From: HGM04593 sp045634085
GTDB taxonomy: Bacteria > Bacteroidota > Bacteroidia > Bacteroidales > Bacteroidaceae
DNA length: 20,891 nt
Direction of reading: 5' to 3'
NCBI GenBank assembly: GCA_045634085.1
Contig: JAZQZM010000037.1
Span: 1-20,891 of the forward strand
Shown: piece by piece, positions 1 through 6,210 of the stretch
Layout of the letters: every line of letters starts with the position of its first letter
Numbering within the stretch: position 1 is the stretch's first letter
Notes under the pieces: model-generated
Databases searched by the model: none
The model's input: the letters and a program-made list of their open reading frames with translations, nothing else
What the model was told of the DNA's origin: nothing
Program-made: the position numbers and the translations under genes

Positions 1-81
1 CAAGTAGTCAATTTGACAGGTTATCCACGTCAAACAGTATTTGACAGAATTAAGCGAATTGAGAAAGTTATTAATAATTGA
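1..81 (+). CDS. C-terminal end of a helix-turn-helix protein (partial, 5' end outside window)
   Basis: Frame 1 is open from the first base to a TGA at 79-81 and gives 26 residues ending RQTVFDRIKRIEKVINN. The pattern (turn GYP, then a basic amphipathic helix RQTVFDRIKRIEK) looks like the recognition helix of a helix-turn-helix domain at a protein C-terminus, as in many regulators and resolvases. The rest of the gene lies outside the window, so family and function cannot be named. The following DNA holds gene fragments, so this may belong to the same disturbed region. Confidence 0.5.
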   Translation, partial: QVVNLTGYPRQTVFDRIKRIEKVINN

Positions 82-121
82 TAATATCAGATTTTCTTCA
101 CATACTGCTCCTCAACAATAA

Positions 122-457
122 GAAATAGAGTCCAACGAAAACACCACCGCCACCACAGTAGATATCCCCTTGACAACGATAGAGGACATAACATACAACT
201 ACAACGAGAAGAGCGTTACAAACACAAGAACAGGCGAACAGGTAAAACTCCCCGGCACACAAGCCACCACTTTCGAGATGCTTATAAATGCCGATGACTA
301 CATAGCGACAAAGAAGGAGATTTGCCAAAGGCTATGGACTATAAACGAAAAGGATGTGAACAACAGATACAATGCCCTTGCGTGGCGATTGAGGGAAAGC
401 CTCGCACAAATAAACGGCATAGAGCTATTGACATCAAAGACTGTGCTCGTTCTGTAG
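122..457 (+). pseudogene. Fragment of an OmpR/PhoB-type winged-helix DNA-binding domain
   Basis: The frame is open from 122, just after an in-frame TAA, to TAG at 455-457. It has no ATG; a TTG at 170 is the only plausible start and has no convincing ribosome binding site. The product reads like the C-terminal winged helix of OmpR/PhoB proteins: a short strand pair (ITYNYNEKSVTN), a helix (TTFEMLINADDYIA), the helix TKKEICQRLW and the recognition helix NNRYNALAWRLRESL, then the wing strand GIELLT. Family members continue with a glycine-rich hairpin (GxGYxL); here the frame changes to SKTVLVL and stops. Both ends therefore look cut: no receiver or membrane part in front, no wing at the back. 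The last ~25 bases are antisense to the TlpA-like fragment that begins at 546 on the other strand. I read this as a rearrangement remnant, with some chance that a short protein is still made. Confidence 0.6.
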
Positions 458-546
458 CCTGTCACAACATCTTCCCATACCTTCTACTGTGCAAAGCCAC
501 ACAGGGTAGCAAATGCAACGATTAAGGTTAAAAATAGTTTTTTCAT
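431..546 (-). pseudogene. 5' remnant of a secreted TlpA/thioredoxin-type protein (signal peptide plus first residues, with stop)
   Basis: On the minus strand an ATG at 546 opens MKKLFLTLIVAFATLCGFAQ, a textbook Bacteroidetes signal peptide ending in the common FAQ cleavage motif. The next codon is TAG (486-484). After it the same frame reads KVWEDVVTGYRTSTVF, which resembles the mature N-terminus of Bacteroidetes exported thiol-disulfide (AhpC/TSA, TlpA-like) proteins that begin KVWE..., as I recall that family. The homology then ends near 431, where the winged-helix fragment on the other strand begins. The gene is thus broken twice: a nonsense codon at the mature N-terminus and loss of everything after about 17 residues. 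The thioredoxin domain itself is absent, so the family call rests on a short match. Confidence 0.5.
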
Positions 547-816
547 ATTATTCGGTTTATTTTGAATCTGTTTGAAATTTTGCAATTATAATAATATCGG
601 CTAACAGTTTTACCCCCCCCTGTTAATATATGTCAATAAGGTGTAAAGTAATGCTTTGCAGAGGCAGGAAAATCTCCCTATATGGACGATTAAATATTGT
701 TGATTTCATAATGTTGGGAATAATACTATTAATTTATTCTGTCATAATTATCACATGGAAATATGATACACGGACTCTGCTCTACTATTATATCTTCCTA
801 AAACACCAAAAAAAAT
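547..816. other. Intergenic stretch with a C8 tract; no convincing gene
   Basis: The stretch lies between the start of the broken signal-peptide gene and the end of the gene at 817-1560. It holds a run of eight C at 613-620 inside a small inverted repeat (TAACAG ... CTGTTA). An ATG at 630 opens a frame of 84 residues with one hydrophobic helix, but its last third is antisense to the tail of the 817-1560 gene. I see no ribosome binding site and do not call it a gene. Confidence 0.4.
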
Positions 817-1560
817 CTAAAACTTCAAAGAGCCACATATATCCGACAGGTAGCTGTCTATTTTGTCAAAGCCTTTGTCGTTAACAAACAGATGCATTTC
901 AATGGGTTTGTGCCCCTCCTTGTAAATATCAAGTGTATAGTAATGGGGGTACTCCTCGTGAATGGAGATATAGCCCCCCTTACCATAAGTGCAAATTTTT
1001 TCTCTGTAGGGGAATTTGCATAGCAGCATTACATCGGCTCCACATTGTGCGGTGTGCGAGTCATCTTCGTACACCGTTACATTCTCATCGATTATTCTGT
1101 TGATTTCGTCCTCGGTAACACGAACTTGCCAATAGTTGATGTCGTCCCTGTTGCATATGACATCCACGGCAACACTTTTCCTGCGGTTTGGCATCATCCA
1201 AGCATTAGCATCGGCATACCGGCTAATGACCGGAATATAGACTATACAATCACCGTCCGATGAGGCCAGAACAATCTGGTTACTCCAAGTTCCTATGTAG
1301 CCATTTCTGTGCAGTAGAATAAATTCATACCCTGGATAAATGCTTGTAAAAGAGTTGAAAGGCAATTTTGCCTTACTCAAGCCATATTCCTTTTTATACA
1401 GTCTCCTAAAGCCCCTGCTGACACCTTTAGGTTTGTGCCTGTTGCGGACTTCGGTCAGTTCTATCTGCTTATCCCAATCCTTGGAGTCAAACTGTGCCGA
1501 CAAACCAAGCCATGATGCAGAAACAGTCACCAATAATACAAATATTCCGAACTTTTTCAT
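817..1560 (-). CDS. Exported protein of unknown function (protein A), candidate immunity/inhibitor protein
   Basis: 247 residues. Residues 1-23 form a Sec signal peptide (MKKFGIFVLLVTVSASWLGL, then SAQ), so the product is periplasmic or outer-membrane associated; there is no lipobox Cys. No enzyme motif is visible. The C-terminal 85-90 residues match the C-terminus of the exported protein at 2902-1991: both have a DV....P....C segment, then YK, P..M..F/L.N, ID and a final hydrophobic-basic-Phe ending (A ends GSLKF, B ends YIRFE). The ATG lies only four bases after the stop of the truncated cysteine peptidase frame, so the two are almost certainly co-transcribed. In polymorphic toxin loci a gene directly downstream of a toxin tip is commonly its immunity gene; exported immunity proteins protect against toxins acting in the periplasm. 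That role is inferred from position. Confidence 0.75.
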   Translation of the reverse strand: MKKFGIFVLLVTVSASWLGLSAQFDSKDWDKQIELTEVRNRHKPKGVSRGFRRLYKKEYGLSKAKLPFNSFTSIYPGYEFILLHRNGYIGTWSNQIVLASSDGDCIVYIPVISRYADANAWMMPNRRKSVAVDVICNRDDINYWQVRVTEDEINRIIDENVTVYEDDSHTAQCGADVMLLCKFPYREKICTYGKGGYISIHEEYPHYYTLDIYKEGHKPIEMHLFVNDKGFDKIDSYLSDICGSLKF

Positions 1561-1564
1561 GATG

Positions 1565-1969
1565 TTATTTTACGTATTTATAAATTACGATACTTCCACC
1601 TTCTTGACTTGCAGGAATTTCGTTTTTATATATTTGTGTAGGGAAATTAAGCTCATTTTGCGGATCATACGCCCATATATAATAATCGTTGGTAGAATTA
1701 CGATATGCGATTTTTCTAATGACCACAGCATGCCCATATAAAGCTAAAATTCCACTTATAGATTGTATGCCAGAAAATTTGTCTGTAGGATAAAACTTAC
1801 TCATTTCTACTGCATCCGGCTTAAACAATCTTACAACTGACAACAAATCGTCCAATCCAACCCCTGTATTATATTGGGGATATTCAGAACAAATTTTCTG
1901 ATTTACATCTTTTAAATCCCAACCACAATATTCTGCAATACATTGTCCTACACAATCATTACCTTCATT
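1565..1969 (-). pseudogene. Papain/C39-like cysteine peptidase domain without a start codon (toxin-tip-like remnant)
   Basis: The frame is open from 1969, directly after an in-frame TGA at 1972-1970, for 134 residues to TAA at 1567-1565. It contains the marks of a papain-fold peptidase: a nucleophile segment GNDCVGQCIAEY (Cys6, with Cys10), GHAVVI with the likely catalytic His80, and YYIWAYDPQ with the likely Asp102. In C39 peptidases an oxyanion Gln sits about six residues before the catalytic Cys; here that position is the TGA codon. No ATG, GTG or TTG precedes the Cys motif. A TTG at 1855 would give 96 residues but lose the nucleophile. An ATG at 1968 in another frame reaches a stop after six codons, so a one-base indel is possible. 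The domain sits 21 bases after protein B and four before protein A. Best reading: the C-terminal toxin module of a larger protein, left behind by recombination. A plain decayed peptidase gene is the alternative. Confidence 0.6.
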
Positions 1970-1990
1970 TCAATAATGTAGCAGTGTGTG

Positions 1991-2902
1991 TTATTCAAAC
2001 CTGATATACTCGGCCATCTTGGCAACGCATTCATCAATAGTGGTGTTGTTGCCATTAATTAAGAACAGCATTTTCAAAGGTTCATAAGATGAATGTTTGT
2101 AAAACTCCACACCGTAGCATTCTGTGGCATTGGCTTTGAGTTCAGAATCAATATTCTTGGAGTCGCAGACAACAGTTTCCAGGTTTGGTATTCTTACGAC
2201 GGAAACGACATCACAATTTGATTTGCGGGTTAAGCCGGTATTCTTATGTATAACCACATAAAGTTCTGTCAACTGTGTGACCTTCTCCTGCAAAGCCAAT
2301 AGTTTATCCTCGGGAAGAGGCTTTACCCAATCAAATTCTTTTTGTTCATTTGTACTCTTGTCATCTCTTACACCCCTGAAATTATTTATGTACCATCCTG
2401 CCCATGGTGTTTCACAATTATTCAGCATCCAGCCCCTTGCTTCAGGTGTTTCATATTCCCTCTCCTTGGGGTATGATTCAGCACGCGGCTTTTCCACGTT
2501 CTTTATATCCATCATCACTACGGAGCAATCTTGCGACAACTCGACAATAAAACCTCCGTAGAATATGGGAATAGTAGGAAACTCATCCAGAGTCTTTCCA
2601 AATTCAAACCTCAAAGAAGATTCCTTTTCGATGCTTTTTACCAATTCTTCGGGATAGGAAAAGATTACATTCAATTTCTCTTTCAACAGCTGGCAATACT
2701 CTTTGTTGTCATTATCTGCCATTGCTTCAATGTATAAAGTTGAACTTCTATGTAAGTTTGAGTTTAATGGTTCCTTTTTTACAACAATTGGGACATGGTC
2801 CTTGGGAACTTCCTCATTATCAACGTTGCTTACAGTAAAAGATGTCGCGTTAATGCATATGCAATAACATAATGATAAAATTGTAATGATAAATTTTTGC
2901 AT
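1991..2902 (-). CDS. Exported protein of unknown function (protein B), paralogue of protein A in its C-terminal module
   Basis: 303 residues from the ATG at 2902. That start is chosen over 2929 because it begins a clean signal peptide (MQKFIITILSLCYCICINA) and a -7 box lies at 2934-2927, which overlaps the longer start. The mature part is charged and has no recognisable enzyme motif. Residues ~213-303 correspond to residues ~160-247 of protein A: CDVVSVVRIP...C aligns with GADVMLLCKFP...C, then YK, EPLKM, ING and IDECVAKMAEYIRF. The two genes flank the cysteine peptidase fragment and read in the same direction, so B-peptidase-A looks like one transcript. Two related exported proteins around a toxin-like domain fit duplicated immunity genes or peptidase inhibitors; this is inference. 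Confidence 0.75.
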   Translation of the reverse strand: MQKFIITILSLCYCICINATSFTVSNVDNEEVPKDHVPIVVKKEPLNSNLHRSSTLYIEAMADNDNKEYCQLLKEKLNVIFSYPEELVKSIEKESSLRFEFGKTLDEFPTIPIFYGGFIVELSQDCSVVMMDIKNVEKPRAESYPKEREYETPEARGWMLNNCETPWAGWYINNFRGVRDDKSTNEQKEFDWVKPLPEDKLLALQEKVTQLTELYVVIHKNTGLTRKSNCDVVSVVRIPNLETVVCDSKNIDSELKANATECYGVEFYKHSSYEPLKMLFLINGNNTTIDECVAKMAEYIRFE

Positions 2903-2926
2903 GATTGAATCTGTTTTTAGTTTTTG

Positions 2927-2934
2927 CAAATTTA
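2927..2934 (-). promoter_or_regulatory. -7 box for the B / peptidase / A genes
   Basis: The minus strand reads TAAATTTG, an exact match to the Bacteroidetes -7 consensus TAnnTTTG, 25 bases before the ATG at 2902. No clear TTTG is found 19-20 bases further up, so the call rests on the -7 box alone. Confidence 0.45.
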
Positions 2935-3034
2935 GAGCATTGTTCTTTTAAAAGATAAATAAAACGCAAAAAAGTATCTAACAAAATGTTTTGTAATTGA
3001 TCGTATAACAATAAGTTATCTGTTTGAATCCTAC

Positions 3035-3099
3035 GATAATTCTAACAAAGGACATAATCTGTTAAATATTAACAAGTTATGTCCTTTGTTAGAATTGTC
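3035..3099. repeat. 65-nt near-perfect inverted repeat (long hairpin)
   Basis: Left arm 3035-3065 and right arm 3069-3099 are complementary over 31 positions with a three-base loop (ATA). The outer 23 bp contain one mismatch and are followed by a two-base mismatch and an inner 6-bp stem (TGTTAA/TTAACA). It lies about 75 bases after the stop of the TPR regulator and upstream of protein B. No T-run follows on either strand, so it is not a standard intrinsic terminator; it may still end or protect the regulator transcript, or be a small mobile-element remnant. No target-site duplication is visible at its borders. Confidence 0.85.
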
Positions 3100-3174
3100 T
3101 GCTATAAAGTGTTGTAAACGAGTAAGTTGATAGTCGAGTGCCGCGCGAGGAAATAGGCGTGTTGAATTCTGTGC

Positions 3175-4851
3175 TTATTGGAGATGTTTTAGAATTTCCT
3201 CTTTATTATCAATTGCGGAATTTTGTATTTTAGCTTTGAGCCTTGATTTCTTCATATAAATGTTGCATGTGGAATCTCCCGTGAAGATGCTTATTGCTTT
3301 AGCTGAGAAACCTGCAAAAAAGTAGCATAAAAGGCGGAAATCGGTTTCTTTGAACTCTGGTAGAGATCTTCTGGCTGTATCCATAACGCCATTCTTGTAG
3401 TAATTTATGATGTTTTCCAGTTCTGCAATGTGTTTTCTGTCATCTTGCAGTCTCTCAATCTCTTTCTTGACCAGACTATATATGGCTTCTTTTTCTTTCT
3501 TTGAACTATGTGTTTCGTAGTACACGTTGCTCAATTTGTCTATCATGGAGAATTGTTGATGGAAAAGTATATTGATTTTTTCATTCATCTGCTTGACTTC
3601 TTTTGTGATATCTTCTACATAGCTGTTTTTTGATACCAATGTCTTCTGCAAATCCTGTGTTATCTCAATATATCGTGTTATTTCATAGTCCCTTTCCTTA
3701 ATTCGGTTTCTTATATATAAAAGTGCAATGCATAGCATCAATATGGCTATTGATGTTATAGCGATATAGCGATGTTGGCTTGCATGCAGTTTTAACAGAT
3801 TGTTTTCATTCTGGGACTGGAAGTAGTTCCTTTGTGCTGTGATTATCGGTTTCTGTAATGTGCTGCGGACAATAGTGTCTTGAATGTAGAATAGTTTTTC
3901 GTGCAGATGCAGTGCCTTTTCATAGTTACCTAATATTTTGTTGATTCTGTACTCTTCTTGTAGTAATGTTGCAGTATCGTTAATGTCTTTAGCCTGTGTC
4001 CAGGCCTGCTCAAGAAAATTTACGGCACTTATTGCGTCTTTTTTGTTTGCTGAGATATATGCTTTGGCCTGGAGTCTTGTCAAATCATCACTTGCCTCAA
4101 GGATATGTATGCTATTGAAAAGAGAATCCAGTTTTGATATGTCATGTTTGTTTGTGTATATTGTCGATAATAGGCTGATACAATCCTCATACTGGTTATT
4201 GTTGTTATCTACGGACCATTCGAGAACTTCTGTTATAACTTTTTCTGCTATGTCGTACTGTCTGGTATTGATATGACACTGGCCTATATTTATCTTAGCA
4301 TACATTTGGTGAGCCTCTTTGCCTGCCTGTCCGTAATACTGGTATGCTTTTGTATATGCTAAAAGACTTTGAGGATAGTTGTATAATATATCAAATATCT
4401 CTCCTATTCTGGCGTATAGTAATCCTGTTGCATAAGGATTGTCTATTTCCTTTAATAAACTTTCGGCTTTAGTGTATGACAGCATGGCCTTGGTATAATC
4501 TCCCGCATTTGAATGAATCCTTCCTTTATAAAAATATGAAAGGAAGCGTTTTTCCGGGTCACCATTCTTTTCAAAGTATTCTACTGCAATGTTTATCAGT
4601 GAATCGTCGGTAATATCTATAAGATTCTTGTCCAGAGCTTGAGAATATAGCAGTGCATAATTTGCCATCTGCTCTTTTGAGTGTATCTCATGGATATCAA
4701 CGCTGTCCAGAATCCTGAGAGAAATATCCGGGTACTCAAGAATGTTATTTTCTGCTTTCCTGAGTACATCATCTGTGCCATTGTTATAATTACATGCTGT
4801 ATACAGACAGATTGTAATGACTATGTACAGATATTTCGTTCTCTTCAACAT
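3175..4851 (-). CDS. Membrane-spanning TPR regulator with C-terminal HTH
   Basis: 558 residues from the ATG at 4851, which follows a strong ribosome binding site (AAAGGAG, six bases before ATG); an upstream in-frame ATG at 4890 lacks one. The N-terminus ends in a lipobox-like LYTAC (Cys20). Residues ~60-330 are helical tetratricopeptide-type repeats (for example YFYKGRIHSNAGDYTKAMLSYTKA). A transmembrane helix (ITSIAILMLCIALLYI) lies at ~362-380, then a coiled coil at ~385-485. The C-terminus (DFRLLCYFFAGFSAKAISIF ... YMKKSRLKAKI, ~503-541) resembles the LuxR/sigma-4-like helix-turn-helix of the Bacteroidetes TPR-HTH family. The inferred topology is a periplasmic TPR sensor and a cytoplasmic DNA-binding end, a one-component signal transducer. 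It starts 39 bases after the TolC-like gene and is probably co-transcribed with it. Its signal and targets cannot be seen here. Confidence 0.85.
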   Translation of the reverse strand: MLKRTKYLYIVITICLYTACNYNNGTDDVLRKAENNILEYPDISLRILDSVDIHEIHSKEQMANYALLYSQALDKNLIDITDDSLINIAVEYFEKNGDPEKRFLSYFYKGRIHSNAGDYTKAMLSYTKAESLLKEIDNPYATGLLYARIGEIFDILYNYPQSLLAYTKAYQYYGQAGKEAHQMYAKINIGQCHINTRQYDIAEKVITEVLEWSVDNNNNQYEDCISLLSTIYTNKHDISKLDSLFNSIHILEASDDLTRLQAKAYISANKKDAISAVNFLEQAWTQAKDINDTATLLQEEYRINKILGNYEKALHLHEKLFYIQDTIVRSTLQKPIITAQRNYFQSQNENNLLKLHASQHRYIAITSIAILMLCIALLYIRNRIKERDYEITRYIEITQDLQKTLVSKNSYVEDITKEVKQMNEKINILFHQQFSMIDKLSNVYYETHSSKKEKEAIYSLVKKEIERLQDDRKHIAELENIINYYKNGVMDTARRSLPEFKETDFRLLCYFFAGFSAKAISIFTGDSTCNIYMKKSRLKAKIQNSAIDNKEEILKHLQ

Positions 4852-4890
4852 TGCTGCTCCTTTAGTGGTTAGGTGTATGTACATGTACAC

Positions 4891-6132
4891 TTACTCCTCT
4901 ATCGGGGCAGTCCCGAACTCGAGGCTGAAGCCTGTGGCGCGCTGCAGTTCTACCCATGCAGCAGCCTTGCCATGGAGTGCATCGATGTACTGGCGGCGCA
5001 TCTCACTCTCGTCGCGTTCTACAATGAGATAGTCCATGAATGGAATCTCGCCAAGTTCGTAGGCTCTCTTCTTGCTCTCCACAATTCTTCTCATGTCCTG
5101 TAGCATCTTGCCCGAGAATGTCCCGGTCTGTTTCACGGCATAAAGGAAGTTGTTGTATGCTTGCATCACGTCGGCCTGTACAAGGAGGCGTGCCTCCTCG
5201 ACCTCGATGTTTGCCTGGCGGGTCAGAATCTCGTCGGCTATGCGTGCTCCCTTGTTAAGGTTCGAGAACTTCAGCGGAACGGCGATGCCTGCCTTGAGTG
5301 TAGCGAAATCGGGGCGGGCAATATTGTATGTTGCACCAAGCACTACATTCAGCTCGGGGCGGCGTTGTGCCTTGTTGAACTTCTTTACGGCCTCGGCCAC
5401 GTCGGCACGGCCAAGTGCTACAATGATGTCGGCACGGTGTACAAGGGCGTTCTCAATGTAGTGTTCCAAGGGTGCGGCTTCTTCGCCCAGTTCAAGTGTA
5501 CCGCTACCGCGCAGGTTCTCTGCACGGTCGAGGTTGCCCATGAAATATCCCAATTTTATTGCTGTATTGTTGCACTCCGCCTCGGCCTCAAGCATCGCGT
5601 TGCGGGCTATGCCCATGGCCATGCGGCTCTCGAGCCAGTTGCTTTCGGCTATCTCTCCGCGAAGGAAGCGTATGCTGTCGTTCGATGCAATCTCTTCAAG
5701 GTCGGCGAGTATTCCGATGTTCTCTTCAAGCGACAGGAATGCTCTCAGGTGCTCGAGGTAGGCGAGTGTGGCATCGGCGCGGAAGTTGCGCATGTACTCC
5801 TCGAGCAGTGCGACGGTGAGCTTGCGTTCGCTGTCGGCCATAAGTATGCGGTTCTTGCGCACGCCGAAAGTGAATGTGCGGCTCAGTTCTACCTCAATGC
5901 CCTGTCCCAGTTTCTTGCTCCAGTCCTCGTTGTTGCTGTATGTGACGGCAAGGGTGGGGTCGTTGTGTGTCTTTGAACCGACGAGTCGGGCATCGGCAAT
6001 TTCAATGTCGAGCCTTTTTGCCGTGAGTGCAATGTTTCCGTCCATGACGCGCTGCATGTACTCCCCGTAGGATATTTCCTGGGCTGTGGCTGTTGTGGCA
6101 ATGATTGCCAGTATCAATAGTAGCTTTTTCAT
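4891..6132 (-). CDS. TolC/CusC-family outer-membrane efflux channel
   Basis: 413 residues. It has a signal peptide (MKKLLLILAIIATTATAQ) followed by two similar halves of long amphipathic helices with short strands, the layout of the outer membrane efflux protein (OEP) family. Recognisable pieces are NIALTAKRLDIEIADARLVG near the start, NDPTLAVTYSNN, a central RADIIVALGRADVAEAVKKF and RRPELNVVLGATYN, and RAYELGEIPFMDYLIVERD near the end. Such trimers form the outer-membrane exit duct of RND or other tripartite pumps; sequence flavour is nearest the CusC/CzcC metal-efflux branch, though substrate cannot be read from it. The usual partner genes (membrane fusion protein, RND pump) are absent on both sides. 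It follows cca after 78 bases and precedes the TPR regulator. A weak ribosome binding site (AAGAAGAAC) precedes the ATG. Confidence 0.88.
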   Translation of the reverse strand: MKKLLLILAIIATTATAQEISYGEYMQRVMDGNIALTAKRLDIEIADARLVGSKTHNDPTLAVTYSNNEDWSKKLGQGIEVELSRTFTFGVRKNRILMADSERKLTVALLEEYMRNFRADATLAYLEHLRAFLSLEENIGILADLEEIASNDSIRFLRGEIAESNWLESRMAMGIARNAMLEAEAECNNTAIKLGYFMGNLDRAENLRGSGTLELGEEAAPLEHYIENALVHRADIIVALGRADVAEAVKKFNKAQRRPELNVVLGATYNIARPDFATLKAGIAVPLKFSNLNKGARIADEILTRQANIEVEEARLLVQADVMQAYNNFLYAVKQTGTFSGKMLQDMRRIVESKKRAYELGEIPFMDYLIVERDESEMRRQYIDALHGKAAAWVELQRATGFSLEFGTAPIEE

Positions 6133-6210
6133 GTTCTTCTTTTAGGAATCAATTGTCGGCTTTTGCCGCATGGTGGTTGTGTGTGTTTGCCGTGTTGTAT
6201 AAACTGTCTG

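Noticed and set aside
630..884. 84-codon plus-strand frame with one hydrophobic helix
   Set aside because: No ribosome binding site, low-complexity tail, and its last third is antisense to the well-supported gene at 817-1560.
5161..5976. 271-codon plus-strand frame
   Set aside because: It lies wholly antisense to the TolC-like gene, has an unnatural Cys/Val-rich composition and no family resemblance; a shadow frame of GC-rich codons.
6153..6164. Short hairpin CGGC-TTTT-GCCG between cca and the TolC-like gene
   Set aside because: Stem of only four bases with no T-run; too weak to call a terminator, so co-transcription of the two genes remains likely.
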